Assembly (NCBI RefSeq): GCF_001308875.1
Contig: NZ_KQ465112.1
Coordinates: 62,001-126,000, forward strand
Direction of reading: 5' to 3'
Source: Lysinibacillus sp. ZYM-1
GTDB taxonomy: Bacteria > Bacillota > Bacilli > Bacillales_A > Planococcaceae
DNA: 64,000 nucleotides
Shown here: positions 18,438 to 28,294 of the stretch, one piece after another
How the letters are laid out: every line of letters begins with the position of its first letter
Position numbering within the stretch: the stretch's first letter is position 1
Notes under the pieces: generated by a model
What the model was told of the DNA's origin: nothing
Seen by the model: the letters and a program-made list of their open reading frames with translations, nothing else
Databases searched by the model: none
Position numbers and translations under genes: made by a program

Positions 18438-19184
18438 TTAGTGTGCCTCCTTTGTAGAAAAAACACGTAAAGATTTTAATTCGCTAATATTGTATTTTTT
18501 CAGGAAGTTCATCACAATCACTGTTAAAATCCCTTCACTCACTGCTAACGGGACTTGTGTTAAAGCAAAAATACTTGTGAACTTTGTAAGTGAAGCCATA
18601 AAGCCTCCAATCTCAGAAGGGAAGGCAAGTGCTAATTGAATGGAAGTCACCACATACGTTCCTAAATCCCCAAGCATAGCTGCAAAGAAAACAGCTAGTG
18701 AAAACGATAACCCTATTTTTTGTGCTCCTTTAAAAACAAAGTAAGCAATAAATGGACCTACAATAGCCATAGAAAAAGCATTGGCCCCTAACGTTGTGAT
18801 TCCACCATGAGCTAAAAGTAAAGATTGAAATAATAAAACAATTGTCCCGATAACACTCATGGCTAACGGTCCAAATAAAACTGTCCCTAGTCCTACACCT
18901 GTTGGATGTGAGCAGCTTCCTGTAACAGAAGGGATTTTTAAGGCAGATAAGACAAAAGCAAACGCCCCTGACAGCCCAAGAATCATTTTTGTTTCGGGGT
19001 TTTCATCAATCGTTTTACGAATAGAGCGTAAACCTAGAATAATAAATGGGATGGAGATTACCCACCAAAAAATAGCCCATTCGATTGGTAAAAAACCCTC
19101 CATGATATGCATGGCGAAGGCACGTTTTGGCACGATTAAAAAGGCCAACAAAAAGTAACTAAGTTTCCACCAAGACAGTTTCAA
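18438..19184 (-). CDS. cbiM: Cobalt ECF transporter substrate-capture protein CbiM
   Basis: 248 residues. Residues 1-24 look like a signal peptide ending AFA. Cleavage there would expose MHIMEGFLP as the mature N-terminus; in this family the first Met and His of the mature protein bind the metal. A later conserved histidine lies in [12 protein letters not shown]. The rest is hydrophobic, as expected for an integral membrane S component. This is the first gene of cbiMNQO. A cobalamin riboswitch and a terminator hairpin lie in its 5' leader, so vitamin B12 should repress it. Confidence 0.95.
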   Translation of the reverse strand: MKLSWWKLSYFLLAFLIVPKRAFAMHIMEGFLPIEWAIFWWVISIPFIILGLRSIRKTIDENPETKMILGLSGAFAFVLSALKIPSVTGSCSHPTGVGLGTVLFGPLAMSVIGTIVLLFQSLLLAHGGITTLGANAFSMAIVGPFIAYFVFKGAQKIGLSFSLAVFFAAMLGDLGTYVVTSIQLALAFPSEIGGFMASLTKFTSIFALTQVPLAVSEGILTVIVMNFLKKYNISELKSLRVFSTKEAH

Positions 19185-19239
19185 TTTTCTTCCTCCTAAC
19201 TGTAAATAGATTTAAGAATGTAGCGTGCGTAATAAAAAA

Positions 19240-19268
19240 AGCACTTCTCCATTGTTGGAAAAGTGCAT
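19240..19268 (-). terminator. Riboswitch-controlled terminator in the cbiM leader
   Basis: On the minus strand, GCACTTTTCC-aacaat-GGAGAAGTGC forms a 10-bp stem (one mismatch) followed by seven T's (19233-19239). It lies between the cobalamin aptamer and the cbiM start, so it is the likely expression platform: bound cobalamin would favour termination. Confidence 0.85.
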
Positions 19269-19339
19269 AGCTAAAAAAGCAAATAACATTCTCATCTGCT
19301 AAGCCGCACACCTATCCTCGTAGGCTGAAACGATCACAT

Positions 19340-19490
19340 ATTTTCGGCAGGTCTCCTGGCTCTAGTTCAACGCTTTATAGGTCTTCCCATCCATTGGACA
19401 GTGACATGTTCTATAAAGCTCCCTATTACAGTGGCGGGACCGCGCCGGATTCGAACCGGCTTCCCTTTTAAGCAAAATGCCGAGCATTTT
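19340..19490 (-). promoter_or_regulatory. Cobalamin riboswitch upstream of cbiMNQO
   Basis: Read on the minus strand, the 3' B12 box GAGCCAGGAGACCTGCC is at 19362-19346. The core segment with GGTCCCGCCACTGTAA lies near 19445-19425, preceded by GGGAAGCC and a G/C-rich arm. These are the hallmark elements of the adenosylcobalamin aptamer. Boundaries are approximate. It controls the cobalt transporter unit through the terminator at 19240-19268. Confidence 0.93.
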
Positions 19491-19707
19491 ACACCGAAAA
19501 AACAGTAAGTTGTGAGATTTCACGACAAAGTGTATCACGAATTTCCATAAATATGCTATACTTTTTTGTAAAAAAATTCAAAAAAGAACCTCGATGTCGA
19601 AAATTCCGATTACTATTTTGTGGGAAAAAATAGGGCAAAACAAATTTTATATAGCCTACAACTCGCTTTTAAAATTGATAAATATGTCATAAATTTTTAA
19701 AGAAATA

Positions 19708-19735
19708 TTGAAATTTTAAAATAATAAGATATGAT
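19708..19735 (+). promoter_or_regulatory. Candidate vegetative promoter for the cobalamin operon
   Basis: TTGAAA at 19708-19713 and TATGAT at 19730-19735 with a 16-base spacer, about 50 bases before the start of the riboswitch. This is close to the sigma-A consensus in a very AT-rich stretch, so chance matches are possible. Confidence 0.5.
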
Positions 19736-19784
19736 AAAGACAGTTTTCAATTTAATATACTATTAAAAATTTCATATAAAACGT

Positions 19785-19945
19785 CGATAAGTGCTCGAAT
19801 AACTCGAGATAATAGGGAAATTGGTGAAATTCCAATGCAGCCCCCGCTACTGTAATAGCTGATGAACTCGCAAAGCCACCTGTGCAAACTTGGGAAGGTG
19901 CGACAGTAAAATGAAGCTTAAGTCAGGAAACCTGCTTATCTGATT
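19785..19945 (+). promoter_or_regulatory. Cobalamin riboswitch upstream of the cbi/cob operon
   Basis: The aptamer core is clear: AATAGGGAA near 19811, GGTGAAATTCCAATGC near 19823, GCCCCCGCTACTGTAA near 19840, and the B12 box AAGTCAGGAAACCTGC ending at about 19935. Boundaries are approximate. It should sense adenosylcobalamin and regulate the 17-gene operon through the terminator at 20030-20060. Confidence 0.96.
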
Positions 19946-20029
19946 GTGCATGCAAACTTTTCGGAGGGAGAAGTTGAAGCAAAAACGAGTACCTGTATTT
20001 CAATCTATTCGTTTTTATTTGGCTTCTAC

Positions 20030-20068
20030 AAACCTTTACTCTTCGTAAGAGTAAAGGTTTTTCTTTTT
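20030..20068 (+). terminator. Riboswitch-controlled terminator in the cobalamin operon leader
   Basis: A perfect 14-bp stem (20030-20043 with 20047-20060, AAACCTTTACTCTT and its complement) with a three-base loop, followed by a T-rich tract. It lies 37 bases before the first gene, in the right place for the expression platform of the upstream aptamer. Confidence 0.92.
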
Positions 20069-20096
20069 TCCAAAAGCAAATGAGGGGAGATAAAAG

Positions 20097-20468
20097 ATGA
20101 CAACGTGGAATTTAGAGGGGATGAAAACACATCTCTTTATTTGCAATGGCAGTAGCTGTATGAAAAAAGATGGGGAGGAAATTACCCAAGCTATACGGGA
20201 TGAAATACAGCAACAAGCACTAGATAAAGAAATACATACAACAAGAACGCGCTGTAATGGACGATGCAAAGATGCTTGTGTTGTTATTGCCTACCCTCAG
20301 GGGAATTGGTACCGTGTGCCATCAACGGAACATGCTAGAACACTTGTGCAGGATTTGCATCATGAATCCTTATATAACGATCATGTTTTTACACTTCAAG
20401 AAGGTACATTACAGCGAACAGCGCAAACAACAGCCATTAAAGGGATCGAAAAGGTGAAAGAGGGGTAG
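20097..20468 (+). CDS. cbiW: CbiW-like thioredoxin-fold [2Fe-2S] ferredoxin
   Basis: 123 residues from an ATG after AGGGGAG. The cysteine pattern is that of thioredoxin-like [2Fe-2S] ferredoxins: FICNGSSCMKK near the N-terminus and TRCNGRCKDACVV about 40 residues later. It is the first gene of the operon, the same position as cbiW in the B. megaterium cobI operon. Its function there is not settled; supplying electrons to the Fe-S-containing CbiH60 next door is an inference. It is followed after 4 bases by cbiH60. Confidence 0.85.
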   Translation: MTTWNLEGMKTHLFICNGSSCMKKDGEEITQAIRDEIQQQALDKEIHTTRTRCNGRCKDACVVIAYPQGNWYRVPSTEHARTLVQDLHHESLYNDHVFTLQEGTLQRTAQTTAIKGIEKVKEG

Positions 20469-20472
20469 AAAC

Positions 20473-22140
20473 ATGGCGCAAAAAGGGAAAATTTTCGTAG
20501 TAGGCTTTGGACCTGGAGATTTTAAGCATATTACGACACGTGCAGTAGAAGCTTTACAGCAAAGTGATATGATCATAGGCTATAAAACTTATGTAGAGCT
20601 TATTCAAGATTTAGTCAGTGCAAAATCGATTGTCAGTACAGGCATGACAGAAGAAGTGTCTCGTGCTCAGGAGGCTGTTCGTCAAGCAGAGGCAGGAAGT
20701 ATTGTTTCAGTAATTTCGAGTGGAGATGCGGGCGTCTACGGCATGGCGGGATTAGTGTATGAAGTGTTAATTGAGCTAGGCTGGACAGAAGCAACTGGTA
20801 TTGAAGTTGAAATTGTCCCGGGTATTTCAGCCATTAATTCATGTGCTAGTTTACTTGGTGCACCGATCATGCATGATGCTTGTACCATAAGTTTAAGTGA
20901 CCACCTAACTCCTTGGAATCTAATTGCGAAGCGTGTGGAAGCGGCAGCTATGGCCGATTTTGTCATTGCTTTATACAATCCTAAAAGTGGTCGCCGCACA
21001 AGACAAATCGTCGAAGCGCAACGAATTCTCTTAGAATATCGTTCGCCTGACACACCAGTAGGGCTGGTGAAAAGTGCCTATAGAGAACGTCAGGAAGTTA
21101 CTATGACAACATTAGCAGAAATGTTGGAACATGATATCGGTATGCTGACAACCGTGATTATCGGCAATTCCTCTACATTTTTCTATGATAATAAAATGAT
21201 TACTCCACGTGGCTACCAACGTAAATATACACTTGGTGAAGAAAAACAGCCATTGCGTCCACATCAACGTTTACGGGAAGAAAATGAGCCGTGGGCGATG
21301 AATCAAGAGACAGGGACGGCGCGAAATGACTTTGCTGCAGATCCCAATGCTGGACGAATGAATAAACCCAGTATAGCCGCTACGCCAAAGCCGAAAAAAA
21401 CAGCGCTTGAAATGGCTTTAGCGGCACTCGCAATGGTAAAAGGAACAAGTGCCATCAAAGTTACTCCGAAGCTTGTGCAGCAAAAAATAGAATCAATTTT
21501 TGAATTAGCAGTGAGCCCTGGAGTGGCCAATAAGTTTTTTACACCACAGCAAATGATGACGTTAGCAGAGGTCGTAGGGGAAGATGGTTCGATGGAATAT
21601 ACACCAGATCATCAAATTCATTTGAAAGTTCCTACGTCAGCTCCTGAACGTATCACCGAAAAATTACAGGAAGTAGGCTTCCTATTAGCACCAATTGGTG
21701 ATGTGTTGTCATTGAAAGCTTGTGATTTTTGTTACGGTGAAAAGGCAGATTCCATTCCGTATGCGGAAGAAATCCAAGAAAAGCTTGGCGGTATGTCATT
21801 ACCGAAAACGTTAAATATTGGCTTTAATGGCTGTGGTATGGCTTGTTATCGAGCAGTATTTGATGATATTGGGATTGTCTATCGCAAAAGTAAATTTGAT
21901 GTCTTTATTGGAGCAAAACCAGTCGGTCGTACGGCTCATGCCGCACAGCCTGTTGTAGAAGGTTTGGAGCCTGAACAATTAATACCGCTCATTACAGATA
22001 TTATTGAAGAATATAAAGCAAATGCTCATCCAAACGAACGGTTGTTTAAATACTTCAAGCGCGTGAAAAGGATATTGCATTTTACCTATCAAGATATGTC
22101 ATCCAAAATAAAAGTAGAGCCAGCTCCGTGCGGCGACTAG
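20473..22140 (+). CDS. cbiH60: Cobalt-precorrin-3 C17-methyltransferase fused to a sulfite-reductase-like Fe-S domain (CbiH60)
   Basis: 555 residues. Residues 1-245 form the SAM-dependent tetrapyrrole methyltransferase that methylates C17 and contracts the ring (GFGPGDFKHITTRAVEAL; GDAGVYGMAG; VEIVPGISAINSCASLLGAP). A variable linker (about 255-305) leads to a C-terminal nitrite/sulfite-reductase ferredoxin-like half-domain. Its [4Fe-4S] ligands are probably the cysteines in KACDFCYGEK and NGCGMACYRA. This fusion is the long CbiH60 form known from B. megaterium, about twice the length of ordinary CbiH. The ring-contraction product is cobalt-factor/precorrin-4. Confidence 0.94.
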   Translation: MAQKGKIFVVGFGPGDFKHITTRAVEALQQSDMIIGYKTYVELIQDLVSAKSIVSTGMTEEVSRAQEAVRQAEAGSIVSVISSGDAGVYGMAGLVYEVLIELGWTEATGIEVEIVPGISAINSCASLLGAPIMHDACTISLSDHLTPWNLIAKRVEAAAMADFVIALYNPKSGRRTRQIVEAQRILLEYRSPDTPVGLVKSAYRERQEVTMTTLAEMLEHDIGMLTTVIIGNSSTFFYDNKMITPRGYQRKYTLGEEKQPLRPHQRLREENEPWAMNQETGTARNDFAADPNAGRMNKPSIAATPKPKKTALEMALAALAMVKGTSAIKVTPKLVQQKIESIFELAVSPGVANKFFTPQQMMTLAEVVGEDGSMEYTPDHQIHLKVPTSAPERITEKLQEVGFLLAPIGDVLSLKACDFCYGEKADSIPYAEEIQEKLGGMSLPKTLNIGFNGCGMACYRAVFDDIGIVYRKSKFDVFIGAKPVGRTAHAAQPVVEGLEPEQLIPLITDIIEEYKANAHPNERLFKYFKRVKRILHFTYQDMSSKIKVEPAPCGD

Positions 22141-22154
22141 TAAGGAGAAAAGAG

Positions 22155-23069
22155 ATGAAAGCTATTTTATTTGTTGGCCATGGGAGCCGTTTAGCAGCAG
22201 GAAATGATGAGGTACGCACATTTATCGAACAAATGAAACCTCGCATTGATGAACAGTTTTTAGTGGAAACATGTTTCCTTGAATTTGCTTCCCCTAACAT
22301 TGAAGAAGGTATTACGAACTGTGTGAAGAAGGGGGCTACAGAGGTTCATGTGATCCCAATTATTTTGCTTCATGCGGGTCATTCAAAGCTACATATTCCA
22401 GCAGAGATCGAGCATGCGCGTGAACATTATCCAAATATTACATTCACATATGGTCAAACAATTGGCATTCATGAAGAAATATTTGAGATTTTACAAGATC
22501 GTTTAGTTGAAATTGGCTTTGATACGGAACAAGAGCAGCAAGATACTGCTATTTTATTGATTGCACGAGGTGGCAGTGATCCATATGCAAATGGGGATTT
22601 TTATAAAATCACACGATTATTATGGGAAAAGCTCCCTGTTAAATACGTTGAAAGTGCCTTTATGGGCGTAACGGATCCACGTGTAGAAGAAGGTATTGAA
22701 CGTTGTGTCAAACTGGGTGCTAAAAAAATTATCATGCTTCCTTACTTTTTATTCACAGGCATTTTAATGGAGCGTATGAATGTTATGTGTGAGAAATTCA
22801 ATGAACAATTTCCAGCGTGTGATATTCAAATTGCCAACTACTTTGGCTACCATGAACGTTTACAAAATGTTTTATTAGATCGTATTGAGCAAGCGGTTAA
22901 TGGTACATCAACAGGGATGCAAGATTTAGAAAATTATCGCGCTTACGCTGCTGTCCATGGACATGCCCATCATCATCACCATCATGATCACGACCATGGA
23001 CATGACCACCACCATGATCACGAACACGATCATCATGACCATCATCATGAAGAGGAGCCGGTAAAATGA
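22155..23069 (+). CDS. cbiX: Sirohydrochlorin cobaltochelatase CbiX with a His-rich tail
   Basis: 304 residues from the ATG at 22155 (AAGGAG upstream), preferred over a start at 22128. It has two tandem CbiX-type chelatase halves: FVGHGSRLAAGNDEV with the GHGSR histidine at the start, and LLIARGGSDPYAN near residue 130. LLHAGHSKLHIP carries another metal-binding histidine. The enzyme inserts Co2+ into sirohydrochlorin, the entry to the anaerobic pathway. The last ~35 residues are a run of His with Asp/Glu, probably a cobalt reservoir. The MXCXXC Fe-S motif described for the B. megaterium enzyme is absent; no cysteine follows the tail. Confidence 0.95.
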   Translation: MKAILFVGHGSRLAAGNDEVRTFIEQMKPRIDEQFLVETCFLEFASPNIEEGITNCVKKGATEVHVIPIILLHAGHSKLHIPAEIEHAREHYPNITFTYGQTIGIHEEIFEILQDRLVEIGFDTEQEQQDTAILLIARGGSDPYANGDFYKITRLLWEKLPVKYVESAFMGVTDPRVEEGIERCVKLGAKKIIMLPYFLFTGILMERMNVMCEKFNEQFPACDIQIANYFGYHERLQNVLLDRIEQAVNGTSTGMQDLENYRAYAAVHGHAHHHHHHDHDHGHDHHHDHEHDHHDHHHEEEPVK

Positions 23070-23827
23070 TTTTCATGTTAGCAGGGACGAGTGATGCAAG
23101 GGATCTAGCCCTTACATTACAAAGCGCAGGTCATGTTGTAACTGCCACGGTCGTAACTGAGTCAGCAGCCTCTAGTCTGGCGGCCGTTGGCTTACCTCAT
23201 TTAATAGGACGACTGACAGCTGAAGAAATGGCGACGATTATTACGGAACAGGGTTTTCAATTGGTAGTGGATGGCTCTCATCCATTTGCAGAGGAAGCCT
23301 CGAAAAATGCTATGGCTGCAGCTGAACTGGCACAAGTGCCTTATATTCGCTACGAACGTGCCCATGAACATTATGCCGATCCACTTATCACAGTAGTGAA
23401 GAATTATGAAGAGGCGGCCCAGTTAGCAGCAGAAAAACGTGGTGTCATTATGCTGACAACAGGCAGTAAAACACTTGCTACTTTTACGAAGGTTTTACAA
23501 GGCTTAGAAAACACAAGAGTAATTGCTCGTATGCTGCCACGACTTGACAATATGGAAAAATGTGAGGCACTTGGTGTGGCACAGCGAGATATTGTAGCCA
23601 TCCAAGGTCCATTTTCAAAGGAATTAAATGAAGCATTATTTCGTCAATACGGAGTGACTTTGATGATTACCAAAGAAAGCGGCAAGGTTGGCTCAGTTGA
23701 TGAGAAGCTAGAGGCAGCTCTTGCCTGTCAAATTGAAACAATTCTTATTGCAAGACCAAATATTAAATATGGCCAACAATATTCTACTTTTGAAGAAGTG
23801 GTACAGGCTGTACAACATACACTTTAG
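23066..23827 (+). CDS. cbiJ: Cobalt-precorrin-6A reductase CbiJ
   Basis: 253 residues, overlapping cbiX by 4 bases (ATGA). It opens with the family motif MLAGTSDARDLALTL. VVDGSHPFAEEASKNA and YIRYERAH follow, all typical of CbiJ/CobK. It reduces a double bond of the corrin ring with NAD(P)H. The late GPFSKELNEALF and TKESGKVGSVDEKLEAA segments are also family-typical. Length is normal. Confidence 0.93.
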   Translation: MIFMLAGTSDARDLALTLQSAGHVVTATVVTESAASSLAAVGLPHLIGRLTAEEMATIITEQGFQLVVDGSHPFAEEASKNAMAAAELAQVPYIRYERAHEHYADPLITVVKNYEEAAQLAAEKRGVIMLTTGSKTLATFTKVLQGLENTRVIARMLPRLDNMEKCEALGVAQRDIVAIQGPFSKELNEALFRQYGVTLMITKESGKVGSVDEKLEAALACQIETILIARPNIKYGQQYSTFEEVVQAVQHTL

Positions 23828-23839
23828 GAGGCAACAGCA

Positions 23840-24499
23840 ATGGATTTTAAAACAGATTTTAAACCATTAACAGTAGACCCAGATAAAATTTACGATTACA
23901 GTTTTTCGATTATCGCGGAGGAAATGGGGGAGCATGACTTTTCAGAAGACGAGTGGAAAGTTGTGCGCCGTGTTATCCATGCATCTGCTGACTTTGAGCT
24001 AGGACGTAGCGTTATTATTACACCAGGAGCTATTGAAGCAGGCATTAAGTCTATTCTGGCAGGACATCATGTTATTGCAGATGTGCAAATGATTGAAAGT
24101 GGTTCTGGTAAAAAACGTTTCCAAAAACATGGTGGCGATTTGCATTGTTATATTGCAGATGAGGATGTTTCAGTAGAAGCAAAAAAACAAAATACAACTC
24201 GTGCCATCATTTCAATGCAAAAGGCTTCAAAATTGCACGAAGGCGGTATATATGCCATTGGTAATGCACCAACAGCATTACTTGAATTGATTCGTTTAAT
24301 TAAGGAAGGTTTAGCAAAACCAGATTTAATTATTGGTATGCCTGTAGGTTTCGTGTCGGCAGCTGAGTCAAAAGAAGAGCTGCTTAAACTTGAAGGTATT
24401 CCGTACATTACAAATGTTGGTCGTAAAGGCGGTAGTACAGTGACGGTTGCCGCGTTAAATGCCATTTCACTTTTAGCGGATGAACAGGCGAAAAAATAA
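23840..24499 (+). CDS. cbiC: Cobalt-precorrin-8 methylmutase CbiC
   Basis: 219 residues with GGAGGC upstream. The signature VVRRVIHASADFELG holds the catalytic histidine that drives migration of the C11 methyl group to C12, giving cobyrinate. GMPVGFVSAAESKEEL and GRKGGSTVTVAALNA near the end are conserved in CbiC/CobH. The stop overlaps the cbiD start by one base (TAATG), so translation is coupled. Confidence 0.95.
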   Translation: MDFKTDFKPLTVDPDKIYDYSFSIIAEEMGEHDFSEDEWKVVRRVIHASADFELGRSVIITPGAIEAGIKSILAGHHVIADVQMIESGSGKKRFQKHGGDLHCYIADEDVSVEAKKQNTTRAIISMQKASKLHEGGIYAIGNAPTALLELIRLIKEGLAKPDLIIGMPVGFVSAAESKEELLKLEGIPYITNVGRKGGSTVTVAALNAISLLADEQAKK

Positions 24500-25632
24500 T
24501 GGAGCGGAAGCCAAAAAAGGATCCTAAGGACATGCGTCACGGTTATACAACGGGAGCCTGCGCAACTGCGGTAACAAAGGCTGCATTACTAGCCCTTATT
24601 ACAAACGAAGAGCAAGAAACAAGTACGATTCATTTGCCAATAGGCAGGGATGCTACCTTTACCATTGAAAAATGCATATTTGAAGACAAATCTGTCAGCT
24701 GTGAAACGATTAAAGATGCTGGTGATGATCCGGATGCAACACATAAGGCACTCATCGTTGGTACTGTGAGCTGGGCAGAGACACCTGGTATTCATTTAGA
24801 TGGAGGCATTGGGGTCGGGCGTGTCACAAAACCCGGCTTACCAGTGCCTGTTGGAGAGGCAGCCATTAACCCTGTGCCACGCAAAATGATTCACAGCACT
24901 GTCCAAGGAGTACTGGACGAATTTCAAATTACACGAGGCGTCAACGTAGTGATTTCCGTACCTATGGGAGAGGAGATTGCCAAAAAAACGTTAAATGGCC
25001 GACTCGGTATACTTGGAGGCATCTCAATTTTAGGCACAAGGGGAACCGTCGTGCCTTTTTCGAGTTCAGCGTATATGGCGAGTATAGTACAAGCCATTAG
25101 CGTGGCCAAAGAGGCTGGCTGTGATCATTTAGTGGTGACTACAGGTGGTCGCAGTGAAAAATTTGCGATGAAACAATATCCGCATTTACCAGAAGAAGCA
25201 TTCGTGGAAATGGGTGATTTTGTTGGTTTTACCTTAAAGCATTGTAAGCGACTGGGTATCAAACAAGTGTCCCTTGTTGGTATGATGGGTAAATTTTCAA
25301 AAGTGGCGCAAGGTGTCATGATGGTGCATTCCAAAAGTGCATCAATTGACTTTAACTTTTTAGCACAACTTGCAAAAGATGTAGGGGCAGATGGAGGAAC
25401 CATAGCAGAAGTACGAGAGGCAAACACTGCATCACAAGTTGGTGAAATCATGATGGAAAAAAAATATGATGCGTTCTTCCATCATTTGTGTGAGGCTTGC
25501 TGCTATTCCTCTATTCATCATATTAAGGGCGGTTTAACGCTTTCCACATCGATCTATTCGATGCAGGGACAATTATTAGGAAGGGCTGATGACATTGCAT
25601 CGATCGATGAAATTGATTGGGATCGGGGATAA
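24499..25632 (+). CDS. cbiD: Cobalt-precorrin-5B C1-methyltransferase CbiD
   Basis: 377 residues. The N-terminal signature [17 protein letters not shown] and the [18 protein letters not shown]-like segment (here [18 protein letters not shown]) are characteristic. The central [10 protein letters not shown] and [23 protein letters not shown] stretches also match. It transfers a methyl group from SAM to C1. It overlaps the end of cbiC by one base, and cbiET begins inside its last 44 bases. Confidence 0.95.
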   Translation: MERKPKKDPKDMRHGYTTGACATAVTKAALLALITNEEQETSTIHLPIGRDATFTIEKCIFEDKSVSCETIKDAGDDPDATHKALIVGTVSWAETPGIHLDGGIGVGRVTKPGLPVPVGEAAINPVPRKMIHSTVQGVLDEFQITRGVNVVISVPMGEEIAKKTLNGRLGILGGISILGTRGTVVPFSSSAYMASIVQAISVAKEAGCDHLVVTTGGRSEKFAMKQYPHLPEEAFVEMGDFVGFTLKHCKRLGIKQVSLVGMMGKFSKVAQGVMMVHSKSASIDFNFLAQLAKDVGADGGTIAEVREANTASQVGEIMMEKKYDAFFHHLCEACCYSSIHHIKGGLTLSTSIYSMQGQLLGRADDIASIDEIDWDRG

Positions 25633-26809
25633 CGGAATAGCAAGCTTATTACCTCAATACCGCCAGTGGATTGAAGACTGTGAGGTACTTGTTGGTGGTG
25701 AGCGTGTGCTTGGTTTTTTCCCAGACTTTACGGGTGAAAAAATTATCATCAAAGGAGGTCTTTCAGCGCTTGTTGGGAGATTGTCTGAGGAAACAAGAAC
25801 TACGGTCATTCTTGCGTCAGGAGATCCATTATTTTATGGTATTGGGGGCTATCTAGCTAAAAAGCTAGATATTGAGGTTTATCCATATATGAGCTCCGTC
25901 CAGCTTGCCTTTGCGAAGATGGGAGAAAGCTGGCAGGATGCTTATGTAACGAGTATTCATGGTCGACCAATGAAAGGCTTGGCACAACGCATCGATGGGA
26001 AAAAGAAAATAGCCCTGTTAACAGACGCTGAAAATAGCCCAAATGCGCTCGCCCGATATTTAAAGCATTTTGGTATGACCGAGTATCGTGCATTTGTAGC
26101 CGAAAATCTACAGGGTGAAGATGAAAAATATGATTGGTACTCGCTAGATGACATGGAGACCACTCAATTTTCTCCTTTAAATGTCGTTATTTTAAAGCAG
26201 ACAATTGAACCAAAGCGCTACACACTCGGTATTGATGATGAAGAGTTTTCGCAACGGAAGCCGGATAAAGGACTCATTACAAAAAAAGAAATTCGGGTCT
26301 TAAGCTTACAAGCGATGCAGCTACAAAAAGATAGCGTTATTTGGGATATTGGCACATGTACAGGATCTATGGCCATCGAAGCAGGTAAACTTGCACCTGA
26401 GGGACAAGTATTTGCCGTCGAAAAAAATGCACCTGATTTAGAAAACTGTCTCCACAATCAGCAAAAGTTCCGTGTTGATATAACAGCTATTCATAGTAAA
26501 GCCCCAGAGGGACTAGATAATTTCCCAGACCCTGATGCCATTTTCATCGGCGGTACCGGTGGCGAAATGGTTGAATTACTGCAATTGTGCTGTAACCGTT
26601 TGAACACAAATGGTCGCATTGTCTTAAATGCTGCGACAATTGAAAATTTATATAAAGCCGTGGAAGCGTTTAAAGCTTGTAATTTTGCGGTTGATATTTT
26701 ACAAGCACAGCTTGCACGCAGCAAACCGATTTTAGATATGACACGCTTTGTGCCATTAAATCCAATATATATTATTTCGGCTTATCGAAAGGAAGAAAAT
26801 CATGACTAA
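25589..26809 (+). CDS. cbiET: Fused precorrin-6Y C5,15-methyltransferase / C12-decarboxylase CbiET
   Basis: 406 residues. The N-terminal half (CbiE) has [12 protein letters not shown] and [15 protein letters not shown], a tetrapyrrole methyltransferase fold. The C-terminal half (CbiT) is a class I SAM methyltransferase ([32 protein letters not shown]) that also decarboxylates at C12. The fusion matches cobL-type and Bacillus enzymes. The ATG at 25589 has GGAAGGG nearby; an ATG 18 bases later, nearer the usual CbiE start, is an alternative. Either start lies inside cbiD. Confidence 0.93.
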   Translation: MTLHRSMKLIGIGDNGIASLLPQYRQWIEDCEVLVGGERVLGFFPDFTGEKIIIKGGLSALVGRLSEETRTTVILASGDPLFYGIGGYLAKKLDIEVYPYMSSVQLAFAKMGESWQDAYVTSIHGRPMKGLAQRIDGKKKIALLTDAENSPNALARYLKHFGMTEYRAFVAENLQGEDEKYDWYSLDDMETTQFSPLNVVILKQTIEPKRYTLGIDDEEFSQRKPDKGLITKKEIRVLSLQAMQLQKDSVIWDIGTCTGSMAIEAGKLAPEGQVFAVEKNAPDLENCLHNQQKFRVDITAIHSKAPEGLDNFPDPDAIFIGGTGGEMVELLQLCCNRLNTNGRIVLNAATIENLYKAVEAFKACNFAVDILQAQLARSKPILDMTRFVPLNPIYIISAYRKEENHD

Positions 26810-27509
26810 TCTAGGTGTTTTATACGGCTTGGGCGTCGGTCCCGGCGATCCAGAATTAATTACAGTAAAGGCATTTCGTGTGATTCAGGAATCACCTGTT
26901 ATTGCCTATCCTAAAAAGCTAAAAGGCAGTAAAAGTTATGCCCATCGTATTGTAGATGTTTATATTAATCCAGAAGAAAAAGATATGCTTGGACTTGTAT
27001 TTCCTATGACGAAAGATGAAGCTGTCCTTGAGCGTGAATGGACAAAATCAGTCGAACTTGTCTATGGAAAATTACAAGAGGGCAAGGATGTGGCCTTTGT
27101 TACAGAAGGCGATCCATTATTATATAGTACGTTTATCCATATGATGAAGTTAATGCAAGACATGCATCCAGATGTAGAAATTCGTACGGTTCCAGGGATT
27201 TCTTCGTTTAATGGTTCCGCTTCTCGACTTGGAATTGCGTTAGCTGATGGCGATGATCGTGTTGCAATCATTCCTGCTCATGACGATTATGCGGCAATGC
27301 GTGAAGCTATTGAAAGTCATGATGCTGTTGTCTTTATTAAAGTAGCAAAAGTAATTGATTTAATGCTCAAAGTACTACGTGATTTAGATTTACTAGATAA
27401 AGCATCTGTGGTCACAAAAGTAACTTCTGACGAAGAAGTCATTTGGGATGTACGTGAGTTGGATGGTGTCGATTTAGAATATTTAACATTAATGGTGGTG
27501 CGTAAATAA
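26802..27509 (+). CDS. cbiL: Cobalt-factor-II / precorrin-2 C20-methyltransferase CbiL
   Basis: 235 residues, overlapping cbiET by 8 bases with GGAAG upstream. It has the tetrapyrrole-methyltransferase opening [17 protein letters not shown], then [16 protein letters not shown] and [16 protein letters not shown]. It adds the C20 methyl group that is later lost in ring contraction. The conserved proline-rich segment SPVIAYPKK is typical of CbiL/CobI. Confidence 0.95.
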   Translation: MTNLGVLYGLGVGPGDPELITVKAFRVIQESPVIAYPKKLKGSKSYAHRIVDVYINPEEKDMLGLVFPMTKDEAVLEREWTKSVELVYGKLQEGKDVAFVTEGDPLLYSTFIHMMKLMQDMHPDVEIRTVPGISSFNGSASRLGIALADGDDRVAIIPAHDDYAAMREAIESHDAVVFIKVAKVIDLMLKVLRDLDLLDKASVVTKVTSDEEVIWDVRELDGVDLEYLTLMVVRK

Positions 27510-28294
27510 TGAAGAAGATCTATATAGTCGGCGCTGGTCCTGGCGATCCAGATTTAATTACAGTTAAAGGTTTACATATGTTACAGACAGCTGACGTTGT
27601 CATGTATACAGATTCTTTAGTCAGTGAAGATCTCATTGCGAAAGCTAGACCAGATGCGGAGGTTATTCGGACAGCTGGCATGCATTTAGAGGAAATGGTG
27701 GCTGTCATGGCTGATCGAGTTCATGCTGGGAAAATAGTGGCTCGTATGCATACAGGTGATCCAGCAATGTATGGTGCGATTATGGAGCAAGTAGCGCTAT
27801 TAAAAAAACAAGACATTGGCTATGAAGTTATTCCAGGGGTTAGCTCTGTTTTTGCATCGGCAGCCGCTATCGGGGCTGAGTTAACGATCCCTGATTTAAC
27901 TCAAACTTTAATTTTAACACGTGCTGAAGGGCGTACTCCTGTCCCAGAATTTGAAAAATTACGTGATTTAGCGAGCCATCATTGTACAATCGCTTTATTC
28001 TTAAGTGCAACGCTCACAAAGAAAATTGTGAAAGAACTACAAAGTGCTGGTTGGGCTGACGATACGCCAGTAGCAGTTATTCAACGAGCTTCATGGCCAG
28101 ATCAAAAAATTGTCCGTACGACTTTAATAGAATTAGATGAAGCTATGCGTGTGAATGGGATTCGTAAGCATGCGATGATTCTAGCAGGCTGGGCATTAGA
28201 TCCTGATATTCATGATAAGGATCAATATCGCTCGAAGTTATACGATGCTTCCTTTACACATGGCTTTAGAAAAGGTGTGAAGACAAGTGATTGA
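27509..28294 (+). CDS. cbiF: Cobalt-precorrin-4 C11-methyltransferase CbiF
   Basis: 261 residues with start and upstream stop overlapping by one base. Motifs in order: VGAGPGDPDLITVKG, the DSLVSEDLI region, RMHTGDPAMYGAI and EVIPGVSSVFASAAA. These define the C11 methyltransferase branch of the tetrapyrrole methylases. It follows cbiL directly, as in most anaerobic cobalamin operons. Confidence 0.96.
   Translation: MKKIYIVGAGPGDPDLITVKGLHMLQTADVVMYTDSLVSEDLIAKARPDAEVIRTAGMHLEEMVAVMADRVHAGKIVARMHTGDPAMYGAIMEQVALLKKQDIGYEVIPGVSSVFASAAAIGAELTIPDLTQTLILTRAEGRTPVPEFEKLRDLASHHCTIALFLSATLTKKIVKELQSAGWADDTPVAVIQRASWPDQKIVRTTLIELDEAMRVNGIRKHAMILAGWALDPDIHDKDQYRSKLYDASFTHGFRKGVKTSD

Noticed and set aside
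24148-24540. A 130-codon minus-strand frame inside cbiC/cbiD
   Set aside because: Antisense shadow of two well-conserved cobalamin genes.
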